DNA of 64,000 bases from Halopseudomonas oceani (GTDB lineage Bacteria > Pseudomonadota > Gammaproteobacteria > Pseudomonadales > Pseudomonadaceae): contig NZ_PPSK01000005.1 of NCBI RefSeq assembly GCF_002903165.1, forward strand, positions 62,001 through 126,000, read 5' to 3'. The first letter of the stretch is position 1. Each line of letters starts with the position of its first letter. A model generated the notes under the pieces. The model was not told the origin of the DNA, made no database searches, and worked only from the letters and a program-made list of their open reading frames with translations. A program made the position numbers and the translations under genes. Positions 26,072-35,370 of the stretch are shown piece by piece.

Positions 26072-27508
26072 TTACAGACCAAGCTGCACAGCCAACTTGG
26101 CGCCGTAGTCGCGCCAGCTCAGCAGTAACTGCTGCTGATCCACGGAGATGTCCGGCAGCAGCGCATCAATACTGGCCAGAAATTCACCTAGGCTCAGCAC
26201 GCCGACCTGCTCGCCACTCAGGCGCGCTCGACAATAGGCCAGCCACTGCTGCTGTTCAGGCGCAGACAGGCTATCGGGGAAATTGCGCGCCCGATAACGA
26301 AATAGCATATCGACCAGCCGCTGGTCACGCAGCGGCCAGCGCATACTGACAAGCGCGGCGCCATCGGCCTCGCGGATCGCCGGCAGCAAACGCCGGTCGG
26401 CATCAGAGAGAAACCCGTCATACAGCTGAACCTCGGCCTCCTGTTCCACCCCGTTCTGGGGATGTTGCTCCGCATAAATCTCGGCAAGCGCAGCCTGCCC
26501 ACCGGTGCGCCAGTCCGCCAGCCGCTGCGCGTTCGCCAGCAGCGCCGGCATATCCAGCTGCAGACGTTCAATGTCGGCAGCCTGCAGCACCTTGGTATCG
26601 GCCAATACCGGGCATTTGTTCAGGTGAACCAGCTTCAGCCCCGGACGAGCCTGCCCCTCGGGGAGATCTTCAGTCCGGGTGTACAGAAACTGGCGCACCT
26701 GTTCGGGGGATTGATCCGTCAGCACCGCCGGATCAGCAGCCAGGTCGTAGACGATGACCGCATTGCGATTGACCGGATGCCAACCCAGCGGCAAAACCAG
26801 CGCCAACCCGCGGCGCTCACGGCCAAACCGCCCGGACACGTGTACCAGCGGGCGTACCCGTTGCAAATCGATAAACTCCGCTGCGCGCCGCTTGTCCCGC
26901 AAGCCCAGCAAATAGTCATAGAGTTTTGGCTGGGCCTGCCTGAACAGCCGCGCCATAGCGATGGTTGCCCGTACATCCGCCAGCGCGTCGTGCGCCTGAC
27001 CATGATCAATGCCATTGGCTGCGGTCAGCAGCTCAAGTCGCAGACTGGTGAAGCCGTCAACCTGCGGCCACTCGATCCCATCCGGACGCAGCGCATGCGC
27101 CGCGCGCAGACCATCCAACAGATCCCAGCGACTGTTGCCGCCCTGCCATTCGCGGGCGTAGGGGTCGTAAAAGTTGCGATATAACGAGAACCGAGTCATC
27201 TCGTCATCAAAGCGCAGGCTGTTATAGCCGACTGAGCAAGTGCCGGGTTGAATCATCTGCTCGTGCAGTTGATGCATGAACTCGGCTTCCCCCAGCCCCT
27301 GCTCCAGACGCTGCGGACTGATGCCAGTGACCAGGCAGGCCTGGGGGTGTGGCAGCACATCAGGAGACAGACGGGCATCAATGCACAGCGGCTCGCCGAT
27401 TTCCTCCAAGGCTTCGTTGGTGCGCACACCCGCCACCTGAACCGGGCGATCCCGCCTAGGATCAATGCCGGTTGACTCAAAGTCGTACCAGAAAAAGCTC
27501 TTGCTCAT
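26072..27508 (-). CDS. sbcB: Exodeoxyribonuclease I
   Basis: A 478-residue 3'-5' exonuclease that removes nucleotides from single-stranded DNA in recombination and mismatch repair. The DnaQ-like fold is seen in FFWYDFESTGIDPRRDRPVQVAGVRT (the DxE motif, near residue 6), YNSLRFDDEMTRFSLYRNFYDPY near 100, and GQAHDALADVRATIAMARLF near 165. The ExoI C-terminal domain follows. ATG 27508 (MSKSFFWYDF) has GAGGGG upstream; the open frame runs 48 codons further without similarity. Gene order mvaT-sbcB is as in P. aeruginosa. Confidence 0.95.
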   Translation of the reverse strand: MSKSFFWYDFESTGIDPRRDRPVQVAGVRTNEALEEIGEPLCIDARLSPDVLPHPQACLVTGISPQRLEQGLGEAEFMHQLHEQMIQPGTCSVGYNSLRFDDEMTRFSLYRNFYDPYAREWQGGNSRWDLLDGLRAAHALRPDGIEWPQVDGFTSLRLELLTAANGIDHGQAHDALADVRATIAMARLFRQAQPKLYDYLLGLRDKRRAAEFIDLQRVRPLVHVSGRFGRERRGLALVLPLGWHPVNRNAVIVYDLAADPAVLTDQSPEQVRQFLYTRTEDLPEGQARPGLKLVHLNKCPVLADTKVLQAADIERLQLDMPALLANAQRLADWRTGGQAALAEIYAEQHPQNGVEQEAEVQLYDGFLSDADRRLLPAIREADGAALVSMRWPLRDQRLVDMLFRYRARNFPDSLSAPEQQQWLAYCRARLSGEQVGVLSLGEFLASIDALLPDISVDQQQLLLSWRDYGAKLAVQLGL

Positions 27509-27555
27509 GCGCCCCTCACCACGATCAAAGGGGCAGGTTACCGCAATGACTGGCG

Positions 27556-27951
27556 TCAGGCATCCGCCAATTGGCCAAAGCGGAAGTAGCGTTGCAACGC
27601 GTGCGCCAATCCGGCAAAGGCCTCGCGATTGGCTATCACACTGAACCCACAATCATAGTGACCCGGCGTAACGTCCGCCCGACACCAGTGACTGCGCGCT
27701 CGAAATACCAGTCGCTGCGATCCAAGCGGATCGTCCAGATCAGGTAGCTGCAGTTCGAGGTCGTATTCCTGATTGAGCATGACCGGCAGCGAGCAGATCA
27801 GCATGATGCCATCACGGGAGATATTGCCGATGTAACCAATCGGCCGTCCGTTCCGACTGTTGTAAACGCAAAGGTAGGCGCTCAAATGGTGCCGCGGAAT
27901 ACGCCGCTGCTCAATCGAAGGCCCCTGGTTGGAATCCGGAATGACATGCAT
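27556..27951 (-). CDS. PilZ-domain c-di-GMP-binding protein
   Basis: A 131-residue cytoplasmic protein consisting of one PilZ domain. The binding motif RxxxR is RRIPRH near residue 16, and the [DN]xSxxG motif is NISRDG near 43. The remainder fits the beta-barrel (DLELQLPDLDD, LVFRARSHWCRADVTPG, CGFSV). It should bind c-di-GMP rather than make or break it. ATG 27951 follows the DUF4124 gene's TGA by one base, so the two are coupled. The output partner is unknown. Confidence 0.87.
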   Translation of the reverse strand: MHVIPDSNQGPSIEQRRIPRHHLSAYLCVYNSRNGRPIGYIGNISRDGIMLICSLPVMLNQEYDLELQLPDLDDPLGSQRLVFRARSHWCRADVTPGHYDCGFSVIANREAFAGLAHALQRYFRFGQLADA

Positions 27952-27952
27952 A

Positions 27953-28381
27953 TCAGCACTGCTCCGCGATTTGTTGCCGCAAAGAGGCTTCAGCCTCCTC
28001 CAATCGCGCCCTGGACACTTCGACCCGATTACCGTCAGCATCCTCTTCGTACCAGTAAGCGCGCAGCTCAAACTTGGCGAGCCGCTCGCGAAGATCCTGA
28101 CACCACCTCAGACGCTGCTGCTGGCGCTGCGCCTGCAGATCCTGCTGTTGCTGACGCTCCTGCGCCCGGATTTCCGCCAGCCGCTCCATTGACGCTTCAC
28201 CCTGGCGTACCCGCTCGTCACGCTCGATTACCTGCGGACGAACCTCAACCTCATCGGCACCAGGTCGTGGCCGTTGCTCAAAATGCACCTGCCCGTCAGC
28301 ATCCACCCAACGGTAGATCTGGGCATGTGCCTGAAAGCTGCAGAAGACAAGTGCAGCCATGAGCAGCTTGAGGTAAATCAT
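27953..28381 (-). CDS. DUF4124-domain exported protein
   Basis: A 142-residue protein with a cleavable signal (LLMAALVFCSFQAHAQ). The DUF4124 motif follows at once as IYRWVDADGQVHFEQRP, near residue 22. The rest is a Gln/Arg/Glu-rich helical, probably coiled-coil region with two Cys residues (WCQDL and the C-terminal Cys). The domain is common in pseudomonad periplasmic proteins and has no agreed function. It is upstream of, and coupled to, the PilZ gene. Confidence 0.8.
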   Translation of the reverse strand: MIYLKLLMAALVFCSFQAHAQIYRWVDADGQVHFEQRPRPGADEVEVRPQVIERDERVRQGEASMERLAEIRAQERQQQQDLQAQRQQQRLRWCQDLRERLAKFELRAYWYEEDADGNRVEVSRARLEEAEASLRQQIAEQC

Positions 28382-28459
28382 TGACGTTCCCTGCGCAGAC
28401 GGGTTCTTGAGAATAGCGGACTGCCACTACCTCGCCAAGCTCAGGCAACACCGCCCAGG

Positions 28460-28831
28460 TCAGTCTGCGACCGGTGGTATGGGCCGTTCAGGATCGTAAT
28501 GCCCAAGCTGACGCAAGGTTTCAAGCCGCGCCGCAGCCCGATAGCTGTATTCGCTCTTGGGGTGGGTATCGAGCATAAACCGGTATATCTGGATTGCATC
28601 CAGATAGAATCCCTGTCGCTCCAGACACTGCCCTCTCAACAACGAAATCTCGGGCTGCAGATAGGGACGCGAGCGAATCAGGCGCTCGGTCCGCGACAGC
28701 TCAGTAATGACCTGCGCGCAATCACCATCAGCGTAAGCCTCGTAGGCGTTGTCCAAATGCCTCTTGTAGCCACTCGCACCGCAGCCACTCAGCAGCATGG
28801 CGGCAATCGGCAACAACCAGAACTTGTTCAT
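28460..28831 (-). CDS. Small TPR-containing lipoprotein
   Basis: A 123-residue predicted lipoprotein with lipobox LSGC at residues 14-17. The mature part is helical with TPR-like pairs (LDNAYEAYADGDCAQVITELSRTERLI, SLLRGQCLERQGFYLDAIQIYRFMLDTHP, YSYRAAARLETL). ATG 28831 is chosen because GGAGGAAG lies just before it; the frame opens 11 codons earlier. Its partner and role are unknown. It lies upstream of the DUF4124/PilZ pair in the same direction, separated by 78 bases. Confidence 0.75.
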   Translation of the reverse strand: MNKFWLLPIAAMLLSGCGASGYKRHLDNAYEAYADGDCAQVITELSRTERLIRSRPYLQPEISLLRGQCLERQGFYLDAIQIYRFMLDTHPKSEYSYRAAARLETLRQLGHYDPERPIPPVAD

Positions 28832-28975
28832 GTCTTCCTCCGGAGAATGGCTCTGTATCGGCACGGCACGCCAATTCTTCAGCCTTTCGGCGTTTGATAC
28901 ACGTCAGTGTAAAACGGCGCGGATTGTTTTAGGCTGAGTAGCTACGGAGTCACTTCGACAACAGGAGTCAGTTGC

Positions 28976-29908
28976 ATGAATATCAAGAACCTGCTGGTGG
29001 TGATCGACCCCACCCGAGAACAACAGCAACCCGCGCTGGACAGGGCAACGTCACTGCTCGGACAATTCCCGGGTGCACAGCTTACCCTGATGATCTGTGA
29101 CTACATCCCGGCGCTCGATGGCGGCCTGCTGTTCGAGTCTGCGGCCCTGGAAAAGGCCCGCGAATCGCTGCTCGCCCATCACCGTGAGTACCTTGAAGAA
29201 CTGGCAGCCCCGCTGCGGGCAAAGGGCACCGCGGTCGAAACCAAGGCAATCTGGGGCAAACGGCTCGACCGTCATGTGCTGCGTGAAGTGAGCACGCTCA
29301 AACCCGATCTGGTACTCAAGGCCACCCGCCATCACAACGTTTTCAAGCGCCTGCTGCTAACCAGCTCCGACTGGCAGTTAATTCGTTACTGCGAGGCACC
29401 ACTGTGGCTGGTCAAGCGCGGAGACAAGACCATCAAACGCCTGTGCGCCAGTGTTGACCCCCTGCACAGTGCAGACAAACCCGCCGCGCTGGATCAGAAG
29501 CTGATCGCCTGTGGCGCCAGCCTGGGCAAACAACTGGGCGCCGGGATCGACCTGGTCCATTGCTACACCCCGCTGCCCCGGACCATGGTGTTCGATGCCA
29601 GTGTGATTGCCGATTATGAAGGGTACGCGCAGGACGTGAAGCAGCACCACGCAACGGCGTTCAGCCAGCTGCTGGCCCGCTCGCCCGCCGAGGGTGCCGA
29701 GACCCACCTGCTTGAGGGTGATCCGGAGGAAGCCCTGCCCGGTTTTCTGGAAAAAGAGAACATTGACCTGCTGATCATGGGCGCAGTATCGCGCTCGCGA
29801 CTGGACAGCGCGCTGATCGGCCATACCGCAGAACGCCTGCTTGATCTGGTACCGTGTGACGTGCTGGTGATCAAACCCGACGGTTTCGTCGACCCAAGCA
29901 AGCCCTGA
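28976..29908 (+). CDS. Tandem universal stress protein (UspE-like)
   Basis: A 310-residue protein with two Usp domains (about 1-150 and 155-300). The first begins IKNLLVVIDPTREQQQPALDRA. The second ends with the nucleotide-loop pattern IMGAVSRSRLDSALIGHTAERLLDLVPCDVLVIK, close to the G-2x-G-9x-G[ST] form. Tandem Usp proteins of the UspE kind help survival under starvation and oxidative or anaerobic stress. As I recall, P. aeruginosa has a Usp gene next to pykA as well. It is convergent with eda. Confidence 0.87.
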   Translation: MNIKNLLVVIDPTREQQQPALDRATSLLGQFPGAQLTLMICDYIPALDGGLLFESAALEKARESLLAHHREYLEELAAPLRAKGTAVETKAIWGKRLDRHVLREVSTLKPDLVLKATRHHNVFKRLLLTSSDWQLIRYCEAPLWLVKRGDKTIKRLCASVDPLHSADKPAALDQKLIACGASLGKQLGAGIDLVHCYTPLPRTMVFDASVIADYEGYAQDVKQHHATAFSQLLARSPAEGAETHLLEGDPEEALPGFLEKENIDLLIMGAVSRSRLDSALIGHTAERLLDLVPCDVLVIKPDGFVDPSKP

Positions 29909-29927
29909 CCTGACAGCGGCAGTTGCC

Positions 29928-30578
29928 TCAGGCGCTGCCGACCTGTCCCGCAGCGTGGGCGAGAGCGGTAATCTCGCCCCAGCGTTGCTGCGCGATCAGT
30001 TCGGCCGGGGCAATCCAGCTGCCTCCGACCGCCATCACGTTGGACAGCGCCAGGTACGCAGCCAGGTTGTCCTGCGAGACGCCGCCTGTCGGGCAAAAAC
30101 GGGCATCCTTGAACGGCCCTGAAAATGCCTTGAGCAAGCCCACACCACCGATAATGTGTGCGGGAAACAGCTTGAAGCGGCGATAGCCAAGGCGATAACC
30201 GACCATCAATTCGGATGCTGTGGCGATCCCCGGCAGCAACGGTACCGGTCCGTCCAGCCCACACTGCAGCAACTCGTCGGTGCAGCCCGGCGTCACCACA
30301 AATTGAGCTCCGGCCGCCAGCACCGCCTGGTACTGCTCTGCCCCGAGCACAGTGCCTGCCCCTATGGTCAATGCCGGGCGCTCTGCGCGCAGCAGCGCGA
30401 TCGCCTCAATCCCCAGCGCCGTGCGCAGGGTAATCTCCAGAGTATTCACTCCACCCTCTGCCAAGGCATCAGCCAACGGCAAGACGTCGTCAAGCCGCTC
30501 GATATTCAGCAACGGCAGCAGGCGGGTGCGACTGAACAGGGCATCCAGCGTTCGCGTTTTATCAGTCAGTGACGTCAT
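29928..30578 (-). CDS. eda: KDPG aldolase (2-keto-3-deoxy-6-phosphogluconate aldolase)
   Basis: A 216-residue class I aldolase that splits KDPG to pyruvate and glyceraldehyde 3-phosphate, the last step of the Entner-Doudoroff pathway. The Schiff-base Lys is in FKLFPA near residue 130; the catalytic Glu is in NTLEITLRT near 45. PTGGVSQDN near 155 is the phosphate-binding part. ATG 30578 overlaps the end of pgl by 17 bases. The operon order is edd-pgl-eda. Confidence 0.95.
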   Translation of the reverse strand: MTSLTDKTRTLDALFSRTRLLPLLNIERLDDVLPLADALAEGGVNTLEITLRTALGIEAIALLRAERPALTIGAGTVLGAEQYQAVLAAGAQFVVTPGCTDELLQCGLDGPVPLLPGIATASELMVGYRLGYRRFKLFPAHIIGGVGLLKAFSGPFKDARFCPTGGVSQDNLAAYLALSNVMAVGGSWIAPAELIAQQRWGEITALAHAAGQVGSA

Positions 30579-31299
30579 TGGGCTGAGTATCATCCGGGCA
30601 GTAGTAAATTTCCATCGGGGCGCGCACTACAGCGCTGATCGGCCAGCGCATAACCTGATTCTCTTCGAGTGCCGTGCATAGCGTCCGCAACTTGGCAGCG
30701 CCGCTGATCGACAGCAACCGAAACCGCGCGGAGTTTAGCGCACGCCCGGTCATGGTCAACCTTGGCGAGCCATCGCTGGCCTGACTGGCGACGCAAAGAT
30801 CGGGGCAATCCGCTGCCAACCACTGCGTCAACTGCGCCGCATGCGGAAAAAACGAGGCCGTGTGGCCGTCAACCCCCATACCCAGCACCACCACATCCAG
30901 CGGCAACCAGTCTGCCAGTTCCGCACCAGCCTGCTCGGCATCGTGCTGCGGCGACACACCTCGGTACAGCGACAACCACTGGGTCTGATCAAACACCGGC
31001 GCCAGGCAACGACGCAACAGGCCGGTATTGCTCTGCTGGTCGTACTCCGGTACCCAGCGCTCATCAACCAGCGTCAGGCGAACCCGAGACCAGTCAAGCA
31101 CATGACGTGCCAGCGCTCGCAGAAACGGGATCGGACTGCGCCCGCCCGACAACGCCAGCGTCGCCTGCCCTCGCGCAGCGATGGCCATACCCAGCCGCTC
31201 AGCGACGACCGCAGCCAATTGCTCAGCCTGCTGCGTCGAGTCGTACGCACGCCTCAGCGTGACGCCCCGCTCGGCGAGCAGCGCCTCAATAACGGGCAC
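30562..31299 (-). CDS. pgl: 6-Phosphogluconolactonase
   Basis: A 245-residue enzyme that hydrolyses 6-phosphogluconolactone. The family signature LALSGGRSPIPFLRAL is near residue 48, the LVDERWVP motif near 77, and GMGVDGHTASFFP near 140. The start is GTG at 31299, which overlaps the edd stop (TAGTG). It links glucose-6-phosphate oxidation to the ED pathway. No zwf or hexR lies next to it here. Confidence 0.94.
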   Translation of the reverse strand: MPVIEALLAERGVTLRRAYDSTQQAEQLAAVVAERLGMAIAARGQATLALSGGRSPIPFLRALARHVLDWSRVRLTLVDERWVPEYDQQSNTGLLRRCLAPVFDQTQWLSLYRGVSPQHDAEQAGAELADWLPLDVVVLGMGVDGHTASFFPHAAQLTQWLAADCPDLCVASQASDGSPRLTMTGRALNSARFRLLSISGAAKLRTLCTALEENQVMRWPISAVVRAPMEIYYCPDDTQPNDVTD

Positions 31300-33113
31300 T
31301 ATTGATCCGCCGCGCGCAGACTGGCAGTGAAAACGCTGCCACCCTGATCCGCCGGGCTCGCTTCGGCGCGCATAAAGGCAAACAATTCGCGTCCCCAGCC
31401 CCGGCGCACTTGCTCAGGCGGCGCTGCCAACGGACGTTCTTGCCAGTCGGCGGCAGGGTCAACTAGCACCAGCGTGCCGGCATCCGCATCCAGACTGAGC
31501 ATATCCCCGTCCCGCAGCCTTGCTATCGAACCGCCGTGCAGGGCTTCCGGACAAAGGTGAATGGCTGCGGGCACTTTCCCGGAGGCGCCGGACAAGCGTC
31601 CGTCGGTCACCAGCGCTACCCGCTGTCCACGATCCTGCATTACTCCCAGATAAGGCATCAAACGGTGCAACTCCGGCATCCCGTTGGCCGCCGGGCCCTG
31701 AAAGCGCACCACCGCGATGAGATCTCCAGTCAGCTGACCGGCCTCGAAGGCACTGACAAAATCTGCCTGGCTATCGAATACCCGGCATACAGCAGTGACC
31801 TGGCGATGCGGCTCGGCCACCGCCGACACCTTGACCACCCCCCGCCCCAGCGAGCCGCTGATCAGCCGCAAGCCGCTATCCGCGGCAAAGGGCTGATCGA
31901 CCCCGCGCAGCACCTGCTCATCGAGACTGGCGGCGACACCCTCACGCCAGATCAGCTTGCCATCTTGCAGCACCGGCTCCTGGGTGTAACGCGCAAGACC
32001 CGGGCCCGCAACGGTCTGCACATCGGCGTGCAGCAAGCCCGCCGCCAACAACTCCCGAAACAGAAACGCAGTGCCGCCGACAGCTTGAAACTGATTGATG
32101 TCAGCCTTGCCACTGGGGTAAATGTGCGCCAGCGTCGGCACAACATGCGACAACGACGCCATGTCATCCCAATCGAGCTGCAGGCCGGCTGCCTGACCAA
32201 TGGCAACCAGGTGCAACGTCAGATTGGTTGATCCGCCGGTGGCCAGCAGCATTACCACCGCATTGATCAGCGCACGCTCATCCAGCACCTCGGCCAGCCG
32301 CACCTTGCCTTCCCGGGCGAGCCGCACGGCTGCCGCTGCTGCCTCTCTGGTCAGCGAATCACGCAGCTCGGTATCAGGCGCGACAAAGGAAGCGCCCGGC
32401 AACTGCAGCCCCATCGCCTCAAGCAACATCTGATTGGTATTGGCAGTGCCGTAGAAGGTACAGGTCCCCGGACCATGGTAGGACGCGCTCTCCGCTGCCA
32501 ACAGCGCTTGGCGGTTCACCTTGCCCTCGGCATAGAGCTGCCGTACGCGCGCCTTTTCACTATTGGGCAAACCACTGGGCATCGGCCCCGAGGGGACAAA
32601 TACCGTCGGCAGATGACCGAAACGCAGTGCGCCCATCAGCAGACCCGGAACAATCTTGTCGCAGATGCCCAGGCACAAGGTGGCATTGAACATATTGTGA
32701 GACAGCGCGATAGCAGTCGACATGGCAATCACATCACGACTGGCCAACGACAACTCCATGCCGGGTTCACCCTGGGTCACCCCATCACACATCGCCGGTA
32801 CACCGCCAGCCACCTGGCCGGTCGCACCCAGGCGACGCAGATGCTGACGCAAAAAATCGGGGTAACGCTCGTACGGCTGGTGCGCCGAGAGCATGTCGTT
32901 ATAGGCCGTGACGATGCCGATGTTGACCTCGTCCGGCAGCTTCAGACGCTGCTTATCCTGGGCCGAGCAGGCAGCCATTCCATGAGCCAGATTACCGCAG
33001 GAAAGACCCTGTCGGCCGGCCGGGGCATTATCCATCTGCGCCAGATAAGCCGCCCTGGAACGCGCGCTGCGCGCTCTCAGACGTTCGGTCACCTGACTAA
33101 CCACTGTGTGCAT
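31299..33113 (-). CDS. edd: 6-Phosphogluconate dehydratase
   Basis: A 604-residue dehydratase with a [4Fe-4S] cluster that converts 6-phosphogluconate to KDPG. It carries IlvD/Edd family motifs: [20 protein letters not shown] near residue 105, [12 protein letters not shown] near 147, [20 protein letters not shown] near 215 and [19 protein letters not shown] near 510. Length matches Edd. It is first in the edd-pgl-eda operon and divergent from pyruvate kinase with a shared 100-base promoter region. I found no clear TTGT-N7-ACAA (HexR-type) site there. Confidence 0.95.
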   Translation of the reverse strand: MHTVVSQVTERLRARSARSRAAYLAQMDNAPAGRQGLSCGNLAHGMAACSAQDKQRLKLPDEVNIGIVTAYNDMLSAHQPYERYPDFLRQHLRRLGATGQVAGGVPAMCDGVTQGEPGMELSLASRDVIAMSTAIALSHNMFNATLCLGICDKIVPGLLMGALRFGHLPTVFVPSGPMPSGLPNSEKARVRQLYAEGKVNRQALLAAESASYHGPGTCTFYGTANTNQMLLEAMGLQLPGASFVAPDTELRDSLTREAAAAAVRLAREGKVRLAEVLDERALINAVVMLLATGGSTNLTLHLVAIGQAAGLQLDWDDMASLSHVVPTLAHIYPSGKADINQFQAVGGTAFLFRELLAAGLLHADVQTVAGPGLARYTQEPVLQDGKLIWREGVAASLDEQVLRGVDQPFAADSGLRLISGSLGRGVVKVSAVAEPHRQVTAVCRVFDSQADFVSAFEAGQLTGDLIAVVRFQGPAANGMPELHRLMPYLGVMQDRGQRVALVTDGRLSGASGKVPAAIHLCPEALHGGSIARLRDGDMLSLDADAGTLVLVDPAADWQERPLAAPPEQVRRGWGRELFAFMRAEASPADQGGSVFTASLRAADQ

Positions 33114-33213
33114 CCCGTCTCTCCTGACCTACTGGTCACAATGCCTATCCGTCAGACGGCATTATGGTCTATTGTATGGCCCTCCCCCAACCCAGCCGCA
33201 CAAGGACCCCTGC

Positions 33214-34665
33214 ATGTCGTTGCGTCGTACAAAGATTGTCGCCACCCTTGGACCGGCCAGCAGCAGCCCGGAAAAAATCGCCGAACTGATCAAGGCCGGG
33301 ATGAACGTCGCCCGCCTCAACTTCTCCCACGGCAGTGCCGATGAACATCGTCAGCGCGCACGACTGGTTCGCGACATCGCCGCGGAACAAGGCCAGCATG
33401 TTGCCCTGCTGGGTGACCTGCAAGGTCCGAAGATCCGTATCGGCCGTTTTGCCGAGGGCCCAATCAAGCTGGATGTCGGTGACCACTTCCGGCTCTCCAC
33501 CAGCCATGGCCTGAACGACGGCACCCAGGACATCGTCGGCCTCGACTACCCAGCGCTGGTAGAAGATTGCCGCGCTGGCGACGAGTTGTTGCTGGATGAC
33601 GGCCGCGTCGTCCTGCTGGTCGAGAGCGTTGGCCGTGACGAAGTGCGCTGCAAGGTCACCACCGGCGGCCCGTTATCGAACAACAAGGGTATCAACCGCC
33701 GGGGTGGTGGGCTGTCGGCTCCTGCTCTGACCGACAAGGACCGCGCCGACATTAACCTTGCAGCAGAGCTGCAGATGGAATACGTCGCCGTATCGTTCCC
33801 GCGCGACGCGGCCGATATGGAACTGGCCCGCAAACTGCTGCGTGACGCTGAATCCGATGCCTGGCTGGTCGCCAAGATCGAACGCGCCGAAGCCGTTGCC
33901 GACGATGTGGCACTCGATGGCCTGATCCAGGCCAGTGATGCAGTCATGGTGGCGCGTGGCGACCTGGGTGTAGAAATCGGCGATGCCGAGCTGGTCGGCA
34001 TTCAAAAACACATCATCAGCCGCGCGCGCAAGCAGAACAAGACGGTAATCACCGCCACCCAGATGATGGAGTCGATGATCACCAGCCCGCTGCCGACCCG
34101 CGCAGAAGTCTCCGACGTCGCCAACGCCGCACTGGATTACACCGATGCAGTCATGCTGTCGGCCGAAACCGCCGCCGGCAGCTACCCGGTTGAAGCCGTA
34201 GAAGCAATGGACAGGGTTTGCCGCGGCGCAGAGCGTCAGCCGGTCAGCAAGCGTTCCGGTCATCGGCTGTATCAGGAGTTCGAACGCTGCGATGAAACCA
34301 TCGCCCTGGCCGCCATGTACGCGGGCAACCACTACCCCGGCGTCACGGCCATCATCACCCTGACTGAAAGCGGCTACACCCCGCTGATCATGTCGCGTAT
34401 CCGCTCACATCTGCCGATCTTCGCCCTGTCACCGAACAGCCAGACGCTGGGTCGGGTTTCGTTGATGCGTGGCGTGCAGGCGATCCGCTTCAACCCGGCG
34501 GAAATGGCAGCCAGCGACATCAACCAGGCCGCCGTGAACTGTCTGCTGCAGGCCGGTCACGTGCAGCCTGGCGACTGGGTCATCCTAACCAAGGGAGATG
34601 TCTACAACTCCCGCGGTGGCACCAACTCGATGAAGCTGCTGCATGTCGGTGAGCGATTGGTGTAA
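33214..34665 (+). CDS. pykA: Pyruvate kinase (PykA type)
   Basis: A 483-residue glycolytic enzyme converting phosphoenolpyruvate and ADP to pyruvate and ATP. Seen are RRTKIVATLGPASSSPEKI at the start, MNVARLNFSHG near residue 30, VAKIERAEAVADD near 220, VMVARGDLGVEIGDAE near 245 and NKTVITATQMMESM near 271. These carry the substrate and metal residues. It resembles P. aeruginosa PykA rather than PykF. The open frame extends 36 codons upstream, but AAGGA before ATG 33214 marks the real start. The neighbouring edd-pgl-eda operon feeds it pyruvate-branch carbon. Confidence 0.96.
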   Translation: MSLRRTKIVATLGPASSSPEKIAELIKAGMNVARLNFSHGSADEHRQRARLVRDIAAEQGQHVALLGDLQGPKIRIGRFAEGPIKLDVGDHFRLSTSHGLNDGTQDIVGLDYPALVEDCRAGDELLLDDGRVVLLVESVGRDEVRCKVTTGGPLSNNKGINRRGGGLSAPALTDKDRADINLAAELQMEYVAVSFPRDAADMELARKLLRDAESDAWLVAKIERAEAVADDVALDGLIQASDAVMVARGDLGVEIGDAELVGIQKHIISRARKQNKTVITATQMMESMITSPLPTRAEVSDVANAALDYTDAVMLSAETAAGSYPVEAVEAMDRVCRGAERQPVSKRSGHRLYQEFERCDETIALAAMYAGNHYPGVTAIITLTESGYTPLIMSRIRSHLPIFALSPNSQTLGRVSLMRGVQAIRFNPAEMAASDINQAAVNCLLQAGHVQPGDWVILTKGDVYNSRGGTNSMKLLHVGERLV

Positions 34666-34683
34666 CACCGCTGCCCATCGCGC

Positions 34684-34729
34684 GTCCTTTAGCCAGTTCG
34701 GCGCCTTCGGCGCCGTCTCGCTAAAGGAC
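34684..34729 (+). promoter_or_regulatory. Two-part hairpin that buries the ribosome-binding site of the DoxX gene
   Basis: A perfect 10-bp outer stem pairs 34684-34693 (GTCCTTTAGC) with 34720-34729 (GCTAAAGGAC). An inner 7-bp stem pairs 34699-34705 with 34709-34715 around a TTC loop. The likely Shine-Dalgarno AAAGGA (34723-34728), 8 bases before the ATG at 34737, is entirely inside the outer stem. There is no following T tract, so it is not a standard terminator for pykA. Confidence 0.7.
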
Positions 34730-34736
34730 TCGATGC

Positions 34737-35327
34737 ATGCCAACACTGTTTTATCGCGCACAACACGCGCTTGATACCTGCCGTACCCTCGATTTTTGCG
34801 CACCGCTCCTCATTCGCCTGTACCTCGCGCCCGTCATGTGGATGGCCGGCAGCCGCAAGCTCGCGCACATGGATGCGACCATCGACTGGTTCGATGTCGG
34901 CCTCGGCTTACCCCTACCCGCCCTGATGGCATGGCTGGCGACACTGACCGAGCTGGTGGGAGCAATCCTGCTTCTGACCGGGCTGGCTGTTCGCTGGATC
35001 AGCATCCCGCTCATGATCACCATGCTGGTAGCCCTGTTTACCGTGCACTGGCCGTACGGCTGGCAAGCCATCGCCGACCCGAGTTCACTATTTGCCAACG
35101 AGCGGGTTCAGGAATCTGCCGCAAAACTGGCACGTGCTCGTGCGCTGCTCCAAGAGCATGGCAACTACGACTGGCTGACCAGCAGCGGACGTCTGGTCAT
35201 CCTCAACAATGGTATTGAATTCGCGGCCACCTACTTCGTGATGCTGTTGAGCCTGTTTTTCACCGGCGCTGGACGCTGGGTGAGCATCGATTACTGGCTT
35301 ACGCGCCGCCTTGGAACACAGGCATAA
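34737..35327 (+). CDS. DoxX-family membrane protein
   Basis: A 196-residue inner-membrane protein of the DoxX family. About four membrane helices are visible: LLIRLYLAPVMWMAGSRK near residue 25, LMAWLATLTELVGAILLLTGLAV near 62, IPLMITMLVALFTVHW near 90, and AATYFVMLLSLFFTG near 163. A soluble insert of about 50 residues lies between the last two. DoxX-like proteins are linked with thiosulfate or quinone redox in some bacteria, but the role here is unknown. Its translation start is masked by the hairpin at 34684-34729. It follows pykA by 71 bases. Confidence 0.83.
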   Translation: MPTLFYRAQHALDTCRTLDFCAPLLIRLYLAPVMWMAGSRKLAHMDATIDWFDVGLGLPLPALMAWLATLTELVGAILLLTGLAVRWISIPLMITMLVALFTVHWPYGWQAIADPSSLFANERVQESAAKLARARALLQEHGNYDWLTSSGRLVILNNGIEFAATYFVMLLSLFFTGAGRWVSIDYWLTRRLGTQA

Positions 35328-35351
35328 AAAAGCCCCGCACCAGGCGGGGCT
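35325..35351 (-). terminator. Terminator downstream of fumarase
   Basis: Stem AGCCCCGC/GCGGGGCT, with a run of six T on the minus strand after the stem. It is the terminator of the class I fumarase gene; on the plus strand it may also end the DoxX transcript. Confidence 0.85.
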
Positions 35352-35370
35352 TCGGTTACCACACCGAGTC

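Noticed and set aside
33114-33213. A HexR operator between edd and pykA
   Set aside because: I looked for TTGT-N7-ACAA and found only partial matches.
34684-34729. A pykA terminator
   Set aside because: The hairpin is strong but has no T tract, and it ends 8 bases before a start codon with the ribosome-binding site inside it.
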